Origin: an uncultured Oscillospiraceae bacterium
Lineage (GTDB): Bacteria > Bacillota > Clostridia > Oscillospirales > Ruminococcaceae
Length of the DNA: 33,351 nucleotides
Direction: 5' to 3'
Assembly: GCA_902490585.1 (NCBI GenBank)
Contig: CABUEI010000020.1
Location: 1 to 33,351 of the forward strand
The notes under the pieces are model-generated. The model was not told the origin of the DNA, made no database searches, and was given only the letters and a program-made list of their open reading frames with translations. Made by a program: the position numbers and the translations under genes. Below, one piece after another: positions 16,113 through 24,041 of this stretch (positions within the stretch are counted from its first letter, which is position 1; each line of letters begins with the position of its first letter).

Positions 16113-17330
16113 TTAAATCACTCCTGCTTCTTTTAGTTTGAAAAGATTTTTAAACAAATCTTTTTTCACTTTGGCAAATGTTGTGCGGTCTATTTCCGAT
16201 GCACCTTCTTGGTAATGAAGGATTTTATTATGTCCGTCAGACATATGTTCGGATTTTGTAAGCAATGCAAATGAGCCGTCGTTTTTCTGACCTATATGAT
16301 GTACCTCGTACGGATTGCCGCTTGAATCGAGAATGCTGTATCCTTTTTCCGCACGTTCGAGATTTGTAAGACCTTTTGCGTCTTTTAAATTCCAGTTAAT
16401 ATCCTTCGGAACAAGCACATTTCGCCCGCCGATTTTTACAACTGTGCGATTTCCGGAATTAAGTATATTATATTCTTCTTTGCTGTGTATAGATTTTATC
16501 AGGTCGATAGGCCACTTGCTTTCTTTTTGTATCTGAGCCGCTTCATTCATTGTAAGCCCATTTAAAGTAGCGCCTTTAAGTTCTGAAGCTTTGCCGGCAC
16601 CTCCGGAAACCGCGCCAATTATAGCGCCCCACTTGAAACCTTCGCTTGCTTCAAGTGCGGCAGCTTTCATTGCAGCATCGGTGTCGCCGGTTTGTACGGC
16701 TGTTACCGCTCCTGCGGCAACTCCGCCTAATGTACCATTGAAAACTGCTCCGATTGCAGCACCTTTTGCTGCTGCGGCAAATATAGCGTTTACAGCAACA
16801 GTAGAAGCTGAGCCTGCTGTAAGTACCGACACAGTAACACATATCAGAATAACTCCAGTACCTATAGCGACATTCCTGATTATTTTGTCATATGTGTCAT
16901 CGTATTCTTCGAATGCTTTTACTGTTGTTTGACCATTGTCATCTGTAGTAAAGACGAATTTATTTCCTTCAAAAACTTGGTTAAGTTCATCAAGGGTATA
17001 TCCGAAAAATATGTTTGCCTGAGAGTTGTATTCAAGTTCGTCGATGTATTCCTGTGATATGTATATTGCCCGGACATTTTCTACAAAGTAGTTGCCGTCG
17101 TTTAAGGAATCAATTAATTTGTTATAAACATTTTCTTCTATCAATTCCGGTAAATTGGGGTCATCCAGGCTTGTGATATTATTCTGTTTATCAATTTTGG
17201 AATCGTCGATAGCCATATCTGAGCTGTCGGTAATTGAAGAAATTTCTGATGAAATATTTGCAACATTTTCAAATGAACAACCTGTGAGAAATATTGCAAT
17301 TGTCAGTATTAATGCAATAAACTTTTTCAT
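16113..17330 (-). CDS. Lipoprotein with C-terminal LHH/HNH-superfamily nuclease domain, putative polymorphic toxin
   Basis: The 405-residue protein starts with a lipoprotein signal peptide (MKKFIALILTIAIFLTGC, lipobox LTGC, Cys18). Residues about 20-150 are an acidic unrecognised domain. A very Ala/Gly-rich hydrophobic stretch follows at about 155-247 (several possible spans), ending FKWGAIIGAVSGGAGKA, which is common just before toxin nucleases. A pre-nuclease segment contains VGR-type GGRNVLVPKDINW and GLTNLERAEKG. The C-terminal domain reads PYEVHHIGQKNDGSFALLT, with His344/His345, Glu361-His362 and HNKILH (367-372). This is the pattern of the LHH branch of the HNH/endonuclease VII superfamily (V in place of L). 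A DNA-cutting enzyme anchored outside the cell suggests action on competitors. It overlaps the upstream surface-protein gene by ATGA and is followed at once by the putative immunity gene. Confidence 0.82.
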   Translation of the reverse strand: MKKFIALILTIAIFLTGCSFENVANISSEISSITDSSDMAIDDSKIDKQNNITSLDDPNLPELIEENVYNKLIDSLNDGNYFVENVRAIYISQEYIDELEYNSQANIFFGYTLDELNQVFEGNKFVFTTDDNGQTTVKAFEEYDDTYDKIIRNVAIGTGVILICVTVSVLTAGSASTVAVNAIFAAAAKGAAIGAVFNGTLGGVAAGAVTAVQTGDTDAAMKAAALEASEGFKWGAIIGAVSGGAGKASELKGATLNGLTMNEAAQIQKESKWPIDLIKSIHSKEEYNILNSGNRTVVKIGGRNVLVPKDINWNLKDAKGLTNLERAEKGYSILDSSGNPYEVHHIGQKNDGSFALLTKSEHMSDGHNKILHYQEGASEIDRTTFAKVKKDLFKNLFKLKEAGVI

Positions 17331-18757
17331 TTGTTCTCCTCTTCCTTATCGCCGTATTTGGTCTTGTTTTCCTCTTCTTTATAGTCGTCTCCCGTTTTAT
17401 TTTCATTGTTATTAGATTCTTTTTTGTTTTTTGCATTTTTTTGTTTTTTCATAACTGACAATGATACTATAACTATTACTGCTGCAATGATTGAGACAAT
17501 AACAGCTATTAACGGCAGCGGCGAATGCTGAGTATTTTCTTTTTCCGGAATATCGTTTGTTAAATTGTCATTTGATGAATCTTGATTGTTTTTATCGTTC
17601 TCATTACTATTAACATTTACGTTAGTCGGCTGAATGATGGTTCCGTCATCAGATATAGTGGCTCCGAGTTTGATTTGCTCTTTAATCTGGCTTATCGGTA
17701 ATCCGGTAGTAACATAAGCTTTTAATAAATTGTCAGTACCAACATATATTTTCTTCACTGTTTGCTGCTCGGTGTACTTATTGATGGCTGTAATGGTGTA
17801 AATACCTTCTTCTGTGTATTTATCGCCGTCTTTAGCCGGCTTATTGAAACGTGTATCTTCAGTCAGACCTTCCGCTCCGTCTTTAAGGATTTCTTTTTTT
17901 ACGTTGATGTCAAGGTACCTTGACTTGGCAAGATCGAGATAAAATCCGTTGTCGGTTACAGATGTATTGGTCAGTTCCCCATTAGTCTTGACATCAAAAG
18001 GATAAATCATACAGTTTCCGTTTCTTACGGAAAATTTAAAGAATATTTTATAATCGCTGTAAGACGGTAATATGTCTACTCCTAAAATGTTGTTTGGATT
18101 GCTTTTTATTTCGTAATCAAGAGCAACTTCATAGTCACCTTCTTCAAACAGCTCAACTTCTGTTTCTACATTATTAGTGAGATCCGATGAGAGATAATTA
18201 GTATAAATAACGGGTTCGGCAGAAATATTCTGATAATCGGTATGCTTGATGATTAAAGCACCTTTGCCGAAGTTGGTTTTCTGAATTCCAAAACACTCAT
18301 CATATCCATTTTCATCTTCATTAATTGAAAGTGTATCGTTATTATTAAGTTTATCAATATCCTGATTGAGCGTGAACCAAAGCGTTACTTTATCGCCTAC
18401 ATTTTTTAAAAAAATCGGTGACTTATTTTCCGTAACACGAGTATATCCGCTTATGCAAAACTGACCGATTTTCCAACCGTAGTGTATGTCATTAATTGTA
18501 ATAGTGTTGGTTTGGGTGTATCCCGTATCAAGTCCTGTGTTTACACTTTCGCCGATATAGTATTTCAGCGTATTGATATTTTCTGTGCCGGAATCAGGCT
18601 CACCTGAAGAAGTTGTATTAGTTGACTCTACTGAAACAACGCTTGTGTCACTTGAAGCGTTGTTACTTTCTTCAGCAAAAGCCGAAATTAATGTACACAT
18701 AATAATTGTGGATATACTAAATGTAATCAAAGCCATTTTAAATAAACAAGTTTTCAT
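17327..18757 (-). CDS. Type I membrane surface protein of the nuclease operon, function unknown
   Basis: The 476-residue protein has a Sec signal peptide (about 1-28, ending ISAFA-EE), then a Ser/Thr-rich segment and an extracellular beta-rich region. Near residues 310-385 is an Ig-like portion (YTEEGIYTITAINKY, then a GLPISQIKEQIKLGATISDDGTIIQP segment). An Asn/Asp-rich linker precedes a single membrane span (about 412-434, PLIAVIVSIIAAVIVIVSLSV). The cytoplasmic tail is strongly charged and has two EEENK copies. No sortase motif is present. It is the first gene of the operon; its stop overlaps the nuclease-lipoprotein start by ATGA. A surface adhesin or a partner for toxin display or delivery is plausible, but I recognise no family. 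GGAGG precedes the ATG. Confidence 0.75.
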   Translation of the reverse strand: MKTCLFKMALITFSISTIIMCTLISAFAEESNNASSDTSVVSVESTNTTSSGEPDSGTENINTLKYYIGESVNTGLDTGYTQTNTITINDIHYGWKIGQFCISGYTRVTENKSPIFLKNVGDKVTLWFTLNQDIDKLNNNDTLSINEDENGYDECFGIQKTNFGKGALIIKHTDYQNISAEPVIYTNYLSSDLTNNVETEVELFEEGDYEVALDYEIKSNPNNILGVDILPSYSDYKIFFKFSVRNGNCMIYPFDVKTNGELTNTSVTDNGFYLDLAKSRYLDINVKKEILKDGAEGLTEDTRFNKPAKDGDKYTEEGIYTITAINKYTEQQTVKKIYVGTDNLLKAYVTTGLPISQIKEQIKLGATISDDGTIIQPTNVNVNSNENDKNNQDSSNDNLTNDIPEKENTQHSPLPLIAVIVSIIAAVIVIVSLSVMKKQKNAKNKKESNNNENKTGDDYKEEENKTKYGDKEEENK

Positions 18758-18808
18758 AAATTCCTCCGTAAATTCAGTAGATAATACTGAAAATATGTAA
18801 TTTAGTTA

Positions 18809-18837
18809 AGTATATCAAATATGTCGATATAAGTCAA
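18809..18837 (-). promoter_or_regulatory. Promoter of the surface protein-nuclease-immunity operon
   Basis: TTGACT (18832-18837), 17 bp, TATACT (18809-18814) on the minus strand, with a leader of about 45 nt. The three genes downstream show coupled or near-coupled starts, so one transcript is likely. Confidence 0.75.
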
Positions 18838-18864
18838 TATTTATCAAAAAATTTCTTATCCTAC

Positions 18865-18895
18865 TTGACTTGGAGTGAACTCCATGTGATACAAT
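18865..18895 (+). promoter_or_regulatory. MerR-type promoter and operator of the DUF3737-patB unit
   Basis: TTGACT (18865-18870) and TACAAT (18890-18895) are separated by 19 bp instead of 17, with the palindrome TGGAGTGAACTCCA (18871-18884) in the spacer. Overlong spacers with a central dyad are the hallmark of promoters activated by MerR-family proteins, which untwist the DNA. The TTGACTTGGAGT/ACTCC form matches the class used by non-metal MerR regulators. No MerR gene is next to it in this window. Confidence 0.85.
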
Positions 18896-18927
18896 ACAGA
18901 CAGGACAGAAAGAAAAGAGGTGCCGAT

Positions 18928-19800
18928 ATGAAAAATATTGAACGTGGATACTTTACGGGTGAGCGTGCATTGTTCGGCTCGAGTGACCTGTCGATAAAGG
19001 ATGCGATATTTGCCGACGGCGAATCACCGCTCAAAGAGTGCAGAAATATAGAACTTGACGGATGTATGTTCCGCTGGAAGTACCCTCTGTGGTATTCAGA
19101 ACATATCGCCGTAAATAATACGACATGGTTTGAAAACGCAAGGGCAGGCGTGTGGTACACCAATGATATAAAAGTCGCCGACAGCCTTATTGAAGCTCCT
19201 AAGAACTTCCGCCGTTGCAACGGACTGAGGCTTGAAAACGTATCGTTTGCAAACGCCGCCGAAACGCTCTGGAACTGCAATAACGTAAAGCTTGACAAGG
19301 TTTCTGCAAAGGGCGATTACTTTGCCATGAACTGTAAGGATATGCAGATAGACGGACTTACTCTGTACGGAAACTATTGCTTTGACGGTGCAGAGAATGT
19401 TACAATCAGCAATTCAAAACTTCTCAGCAAGGACGCATTCTGGAACAGCAAAAACGTGACTGTCAGAAATTCGTTCATCTCAGGTGAATATCTCGGTTGG
19501 AATGCCGAAAACCTTACGCTTATCGACTGCACGATCGAAAGCCTGCAAGGACTGTGCTACATTGAGCATCTGACGCTTAAAAACTGTAAACTGCTCAATA
19601 CTACCCTTGCATTTGAATATTCGTCAGTAAATGCCGATATAACAGGCAGTGTTGACAGCGTGCTCAATCCCTCTCAGGGAAGAATTACAGCCGATTCAAT
19701 AGGCGAGCTTACAATAGAAGCCGACAAGGTTGACCCGTCAAAAACAACTATAATCTGCCGTGATAACTGCGGCGGTAAAGGTTCAAAGGGTTGTGCGTAA
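18928..19800 (+). CDS. DUF3737 family protein (predicted beta-helix)
   Basis: The 290-residue protein starts KNIERGYFTGERALFGSSDL and continues with short repeating elements of about 20 residues (for example CRNIELDGCMF, CNGLRLENVSF, CNNVKLDKVSA, AENVTISNSKL, AENLTLIDCTI). These form a right-handed beta-helix in which each turn places a hydrophobic-polar pattern. The start and internal repeats match DUF3737, a widespread Firmicutes family of unknown function. The C-terminus has CRDNCGGKGSKGCA. The frame is open from 18865, but GAGGTG before the ATG at 18928 and the promoter location fix the start. It is followed after 89 bp by patB and shares its MerR-type promoter, a pairing that I believe recurs in other Firmicutes. 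Confidence 0.88.
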   Translation: MKNIERGYFTGERALFGSSDLSIKDAIFADGESPLKECRNIELDGCMFRWKYPLWYSEHIAVNNTTWFENARAGVWYTNDIKVADSLIEAPKNFRRCNGLRLENVSFANAAETLWNCNNVKLDKVSAKGDYFAMNCKDMQIDGLTLYGNYCFDGAENVTISNSKLLSKDAFWNSKNVTVRNSFISGEYLGWNAENLTLIDCTIESLQGLCYIEHLTLKNCKLLNTTLAFEYSSVNADITGSVDSVLNPSQGRITADSIGELTIEADKVDPSKTTIICRDNCGGKGSKGCA

Positions 19801-19889
19801 GGGTGCAATAAAGGGACATTCTGCACTTGACGAAGATTACAACATGGGCAAAAATGTCTGATGAAAAAGAAGTCTGAAAGGATTTTGCT

Positions 19890-21056
19890 ATGAAATTTGA
19901 TTTTGATAAAATAAACGACCGCACGGGTACATATTCGCTCAAGTGGGACATCAAAGACGGCGAACTTCCGATGTGGGTTGCAGATATGGATTTTGAAACC
20001 GCACCGTGTATCACCTCGGCGATAGAACAACGTGCAAAGCACGGCATCTTCGGTTATACGATAATCCCTGACGAGTGGTATATGGCGTATATCTCATGGT
20101 GGAAAAACCGCCACGGAGCAGAACTGTATAAAGACTGGCTGATGTTCTGCACAGGCGTTATTCCTGCCATATCATCTATAGTCCGCAAAATTACAACTCC
20201 TGCCGAAAAAATTGTAATCCAGACCCCCGTCTACAATATTTTCTGCAATTGCATCGAGAACAACGGCAGACAGGTGCTTGAAAACCGACTGATATATGAG
20301 AACAACACCTACCGTATGGATTATGACGACCTTGAGCAAAAGCTGTCCGACCCTCAGACAACGCTCATGATACTGTGTAATCCTCAGAATCCTGCCGGCA
20401 GGATATGGAGCAGGGAAGAGCTTGAAAAGGTCGGTTCACTGTGCAAAAAGTACGGCGTTACTGTTATCTCCGATGAGATACACTGTGACATAACCGAACC
20501 GGGAAAACAGTACGTTCCCTTTGCAAGCATAAATGACGATTGCAGAGATAACAGCATTACCCTTATTTCACCGACAAAAGCGTTCAACATAGCAGGACTT
20601 CAGTCTGCGGCAATCAGTGTTCCGTCGCCCCGGCTCCGCCATAAAGTGTGGCGTGGAATAAACACCGACGAATGTGCCGAACCCAATGTCTTTGCAGTTA
20701 CAGCGGCAATTGCGGCACTGACAGACGGCGGTGAGTGGCTTGACAGCCTGAATGAATATCTGTCGGAAAGCAAAAAGACAGTATATCGCTTCCTGGAGGA
20801 AAATCTTCCGCAGGTTAAAGCATTGCACAGTGACGCTACTTACCTTATGTGGCTTGATGTATCGGCAGTTACCGATAACAGCAAGGAACTTGCACGTTTC
20901 ATCAGAGAGAAAACAGGACTTTACCTATCCGCAGGAACCGCATACAGAGGAAACGGAAATCTGTTTTTAAGGCTCAACGTTGCGTGTCCGCACTCCGTTT
21001 TGAATGACGGACTTGAAAGGCTGAAAAACGGAATTATAGGCTATAATGACAGGTAA
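19890..21056 (+). CDS. patB: PatB/MalY-type cystathionine beta-lyase (PLP-dependent C-S lyase)
   Basis: The 388-residue protein is a fold-type I aminotransferase-like enzyme. It begins FDKINDRTGTYSLKWD, has LPMWVADMDF (typical of PatB/MalY), NPQNPAGR (Asn167), SDEIHCD (Asp195, pairs with the PLP ring nitrogen) and SPTKAFNIAGLQSA with the Schiff-base Lys230. It cleaves cystathionine or other cysteine S-conjugates to pyruvate, ammonia and a thiol such as homocysteine. AAAGGA lies before the ATG. It is downstream of DUF3737 and convergent with a MetE-like methyltransferase that would use homocysteine, so the two may form one sulfur-handling neighbourhood. A bidirectional terminator follows. Confidence 0.92.
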   Translation: MKFDFDKINDRTGTYSLKWDIKDGELPMWVADMDFETAPCITSAIEQRAKHGIFGYTIIPDEWYMAYISWWKNRHGAELYKDWLMFCTGVIPAISSIVRKITTPAEKIVIQTPVYNIFCNCIENNGRQVLENRLIYENNTYRMDYDDLEQKLSDPQTTLMILCNPQNPAGRIWSREELEKVGSLCKKYGVTVISDEIHCDITEPGKQYVPFASINDDCRDNSITLISPTKAFNIAGLQSAAISVPSPRLRHKVWRGINTDECAEPNVFAVTAAIAALTDGGEWLDSLNEYLSESKKTVYRFLEENLPQVKALHSDATYLMWLDVSAVTDNSKELARFIREKTGLYLSAGTAYRGNGNLFLRLNVACPHSVLNDGLERLKNGIIGYNDR

Positions 21057-21061
21057 ACATA

Positions 21062-21095
21062 AAAACGGACGTGATAATCACGCCCGTTTTCTTAT
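21062..21095. terminator. Bidirectional terminator between patB and the MetE-like gene
   Basis: AAAACGG and CGTGAT pair with ATCACG and CCGTTTT across one A-C mismatch. T-runs follow on both strands (TTTTCTTAT on plus, TTTTTATG on minus). Confidence 0.8.
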
Positions 21096-21117
21096 ATGTG
21101 TATGGAACAGGAGAATT

Positions 21118-22230
21118 TTATTCGCCCCAGACTTCCTTTGCAATTTCATTTACCAGCTTGATTTTAGCCCACTGCTGTTCTTCGGTCAGCTTGTTTCCTA
21201 TCTCGCATGAAGCAAATCCGCACTGGGGGCTTAAATACAGTCTGTCAAGCGGAATAATCTCAGCCGCTTTATGAATTCTGTCTATTACCGTCTGCTTGTC
21301 CTCAAGAACAGGTGACTTTGTGGTAATAAGACCGAGAACAACTTTCTTGTCGCCGTTTACATATTTCAGCGGTTCAAATCCGCCCGAACGCTCATCGTCA
21401 AATTCCAGATAATAAGCATTCACGTTTTCTTTTCCGAACAGAATTTCTGCAACAGGGTCGTAAGCGCCTGCACTGAAATATGCCGAATGGTAGTTACCTC
21501 TGCAAACATGAGTGTTTATAACAAGGTCGTCAGGTTTATCCTCAACGGCAAGGTTGTTGACTTTTAAAAGCTTCTGTGCTATTGAGTGGAAATCAACGTC
21601 TGCACCGTAGCGGATAACACTGCCCTCGGCAACCAGAACGCCCCATGTGCAGTCGTCAAGCTGTATATTTCTGCAACCTGCGTCATAAAGGTCCTTAATC
21701 ACTTTTTTATAACCTGCGGCAATGTCATTTATAAGCTCATCATCTGTAGGATAGAACTTTCTTGTAGTTTCGATATTTGCAGGTATTATCATCTGCTGGA
21801 AGAACTGAGCCGGTGCAGGAATTGTCTGCTTTGCAACGTGCTGTTCATCTTCAAACTGTTTTACAAATTTGAAATGCTCTACAAACGGGTGATTTCCGGC
21901 AGAAATCTTTCCTGTCAGCCATGTGTCGTCAATGAGTGCGGCTTCACCGTGGAACTGAACTCCGTTTTCTGTTTTCTTGTGTGCAACCCCGTTAAATCCC
22001 CACATGAAGTCAAGGTGCCATGTAGCACGGCGGAATTCTCCGTCCGTTATAGCGTGAAGACCTGCGGCTTTCTGCTTTGCAACAAGGTCGGTTATACATT
22101 CGTCCTCGACAGCTTTGAGCTGCTGTGCTGAAATCTTACCGCTTTCAAAATTTTTTCTTGCTTCCTTGAGTTTTTCGGGACGTAAAAAGCTTCCTACGCT
22201 TTCACATCTGAAAGGTGTTTTAAGCGCCAT
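21118..22230 (-). CDS. MetE-like cobalamin-independent methyltransferase (YxjG/YxjH family)
   Basis: At 370 residues this is the short form corresponding to the C-terminal catalytic half of MetE. It starts FRCESVGSFLRPEKLKEAR and has ITDGEFRR, RNIQLDDCTWG, and the zinc ligands of the family: His241 and Cys243 in INTHVCRGN, Glu276 in YYLEFDDE and Cys337 in LSPQCGF. Such proteins methylate homocysteine or related thiols; the methyl donor for the short forms is not settled. The GGAGAT site is well placed. The promoter (22267-22295) has a LysR-type operator at about -66, and the LysR gene lies upstream on the same strand, so LysR control of this gene is very likely. Confidence 0.92.
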   Translation of the reverse strand: MALKTPFRCESVGSFLRPEKLKEARKNFESGKISAQQLKAVEDECITDLVAKQKAAGLHAITDGEFRRATWHLDFMWGFNGVAHKKTENGVQFHGEAALIDDTWLTGKISAGNHPFVEHFKFVKQFEDEQHVAKQTIPAPAQFFQQMIIPANIETTRKFYPTDDELINDIAAGYKKVIKDLYDAGCRNIQLDDCTWGVLVAEGSVIRYGADVDFHSIAQKLLKVNNLAVEDKPDDLVINTHVCRGNYHSAYFSAGAYDPVAEILFGKENVNAYYLEFDDERSGGFEPLKYVNGDKKVVLGLITTKSPVLEDKQTVIDRIHKAAEIIPLDRLYLSPQCGFASCEIGNKLTEEQQWAKIKLVNEIAKEVWGE

Positions 22231-22266
22231 GTTTTTTATCTCCTTTGATTTGTTTTCTGTGTCTTG

Positions 22267-22295
22267 ATTATATCAAAGGAAACTGCAATTGTAAA
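22267..22295 (-). promoter_or_regulatory. Promoter of the MetE-like gene
   Basis: TTTACA (22290-22295), 17 bp, TATAAT (22267-22272) on the minus strand. The -10 box lies inside a second palindrome, TTGATTATATCAA (22264-22276), which shares the TTTGATATA half-site of the upstream operator. Confidence 0.75.
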
Positions 22296-22312
22296 ATACT
22301 AATAAAATTCAG

Positions 22313-22339
22313 TTTGATATAGTTTTAAACTATATCAAA
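22313..22339. promoter_or_regulatory. LysR-type operator palindrome
   Basis: A perfect 13+1+13 palindrome, TTTGATATAGTTT and its complement, centred at 22326, about 66 bp before the predicted start site at about 22260. This is where LysR proteins bind their recognition site. It contains the T-N11-A core. It overlaps the stop codon of the LysR gene (22335-22337). Confidence 0.75.
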
Positions 22340-23231
22340 TGTGAGAGCGGAGAAATTCTATATAGTTTTCGCCGAGCTTTGTGAGGTTCACACCTTTTCG
22401 TGTTACCGTTCCGACACGCATATATTCGTCAATCATAAGCGGCTTTGCTATAATATTTCTACCGTTCAGCTCTGTGCTGATAATACCGGTGCATATAGTG
22501 TATCCGCCCAGCCCCACAAGCAGATTGAACAGGGTAGCACGGTCACTTACTTTTATGGTCATGTCGTGCTCAACATAACCGGTTATTTCCTCGGAAAAGT
22601 AGAACGAATTATTATTACCCTGCTCAAACGAAAGGAAAGGATATTCTTTCAGTTCCTGCGGATATACAACCTCGTTCTTTGCTAGAGGGTGGTGTGAACT
22701 TATAAATATATGCGGTTTTGCGGTGAAAAGTTCGTCAAATATAAGTCCGCTTTTTTCGATTATCTTACTTATGACCGCTTCATTTTCATACGAGAGATAC
22801 AGTATTCCGACCTCACTTCTGAAGTTGCTCACATCCTCGATTATTTCGTATGTTTCAGTTTCACGCAGGGTAAAGTCATAGTTCTTGTTTCCGAAAGTAC
22901 GGATAAGGTCAACAAATGCACTTACAGCAAATGAATAATGCTGTGTCGATACGGAAAAAATCTGTTTATGACTGTCATTATCAATATATTTTTCCTCAAT
23001 CATGTTCATCTGTTGAAGAACCTGTCTTGCATAACCTAAAAACTCATTTCCCTCGTTGGAAATGATAATGCCCTTGTTAGTGCGGTGGAATATGGTTATA
23101 CCGAGTTCTTTTTCAAGATCCTTTATAGCGTTTGTCAGGCTTGGCTGAGCTATAAACAGCGACTGCGCCGCCTCGCTCATTGTTCCTTTGTCTGCCGCAG
23201 TTACGGCGTATTTGAGTTGTTGTAATGTCAT
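22335..23231 (-). CDS. LysR-family transcriptional regulator
   Basis: The 298-residue protein has the N-terminal winged helix-turn-helix of the LysR family (MTLQQLKYAVTAADKGTMSE, then AQPSLTNAIKDLEKELG and IFHRTNKGIIISNEG), a linker helix, and a periplasmic-binding-protein-like effector domain from about residue 90. The LYLSYENEAVISK and VGLGGYTICTG segments fit that domain. It is encoded directly upstream of the MetE-like gene, whose promoter carries a matching operator, so it probably regulates methionine or homocysteine metabolism. The effector is not known. GAGGTG precedes the start at a wide spacing (about 9 bp). Confidence 0.92.
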   Translation of the reverse strand: MTLQQLKYAVTAADKGTMSEAAQSLFIAQPSLTNAIKDLEKELGITIFHRTNKGIIISNEGNEFLGYARQVLQQMNMIEEKYIDNDSHKQIFSVSTQHYSFAVSAFVDLIRTFGNKNYDFTLRETETYEIIEDVSNFRSEVGILYLSYENEAVISKIIEKSGLIFDELFTAKPHIFISSHHPLAKNEVVYPQELKEYPFLSFEQGNNNSFYFSEEITGYVEHDMTIKVSDRATLFNLLVGLGGYTICTGIISTELNGRNIIAKPLMIDEYMRVGTVTRKGVNLTKLGENYIEFLRSHI

Positions 23232-23278
23232 GGACTTTGCACCTCACTGTGAATAATAAGCGGTAAGAGTAAAAAAAT

Positions 23279-23305
23279 AAACCCGTAAGAAAATCTTACG
23301 GGTTT
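23279..23305 (-). terminator. Terminator of the tRNA operon
   Basis: AAACCCGTAAGA, loop AAA, TCTTACGGGTTT, then TATTTTTTT on the minus strand. The stem starts right at the CCA end of tRNA-Tyr. Confidence 0.88.
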
Positions 23306-23389
23306 GGTGGGAGCGGGTGGATTCGGACCACCGAAGCGAAACGCAACAGATTTACAGTCTGCCCCCTTTGGCCACTCGGGAACACTCCC
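23305..23389 (-). tRNA. tRNA-Tyr (GTA)
   Basis: An 85-nt class II tRNA on the minus strand. The acceptor stem GGGAGUG/CGCUCCC closes with the discriminator A and an encoded CCA. The anticodon loop CUGUAAA carries GUA, and a long variable arm (GCGUUUCGCUUC) is present as expected for bacterial tRNA-Tyr. It follows tRNA-Thr on the same transcript. Confidence 0.96.
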
Positions 23390-23410
23390 ATATTAAATTA
23401 GAGAAAAAAT

Positions 23411-23486
23411 TGGAGCTGGTGGACGGACTCGAACCCCCGACCTGCTGATTACAAATCAGCTGCTCTACCAACTGAGCTACACCAGC
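23411..23486 (-). tRNA. tRNA-Thr (TGT)
   Basis: A 76-nt tRNA on the minus strand with acceptor GCUGGUG/CACCAGC, D-arm UAGCUCAGUUGGUAGAGC, anticodon UGU in the loop UUUGUAA, T-arm with GGUUCGAGUC, and an encoded CCA. It is 21 bp upstream of tRNA-Tyr. Confidence 0.97.
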
Positions 23487-23526
23487 TTGTTTGTTTTATT
23501 TGTTTCTTTGCCAACCGACGTGTTCT

Positions 23527-23555
23527 ATTATATCATATTGAAAACCGTTTGTCAA
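23527..23555 (-). promoter_or_regulatory. Proximal promoter of the tRNA operon
   Basis: TTGACA (23550-23555), 17 bp, TATAAT (23527-23532) on the minus strand: a full consensus promoter, as expected for stable RNA genes. Confidence 0.88.
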
Positions 23556-23630
23556 GAGTTTTTTAAAACTTTTTTAATTTTTTTCTCTCGTGTTTTTTCT
23601 CGGTTTTGCTGTGCCGTGACAACAGATAAT

Positions 23631-23659
23631 ATTCTATCACAAACCTTAACACTTGTCAA
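23631..23659 (-). promoter_or_regulatory. Distal promoter upstream of the tRNA operon
   Basis: TTGACA (23654-23659), 17 bp, TAGAAT (23631-23636) on the minus strand. It is in tandem with the proximal promoter about 104 bp downstream and probably adds to tRNA expression. Confidence 0.7.
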
Positions 23660-23700
23660 CCCTTTTTCGACAATTTTTTTAATTTTTTTGAATTATAACG

Positions 23701-23724
23701 ATAAAACCGCCTTGCAATGCGGCA
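23701..23724 (-). repeat. 24-bp repeat shared (inverted) with the pdxY terminator
   Basis: The 24 bp here are the exact reverse complement of 33116-33139. There they form the 3' half of a good terminator; here the pairing left arm is missing, so it is only half of the hairpin. It may be a decayed copy of a dispersed terminator-like repeat. The surrounding 23660-24041 contains no gene I can support. Confidence 0.6.
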
Positions 23725-24041
23725 GATTATTGAATAAACCCATAAAATTTACCGTATATTCAACAAATGACATGGTATAAGAATTATTAATTTACTACCC
23801 ACTTCAAAAGCAATTTCTGTATGATGAGGTAGTTAATATTTCCGTGACCTTATCAATGAAACTGCACTATCACTGTTTTTAGAAAAAACGCACAAACCGT
23901 AGATATATTTGCCGGCACCGGAGCAAAGTGAGCACAGCGGCTCGCTTTCGCTATCGTATAAAACACAGCCGTTTGTATATTTTCTCACCAACACCCCAGG
24001 CGGAGTGGGGTGTGGGTAAGGAAAGAGTGCACTAGTCAATA

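Noticed and set aside
23833..24039. A 68-codon minus-strand frame in the gene-free region.
   Set aside because: No ribosome-binding site or family features, and the composition is like random translation of repeat-like DNA.
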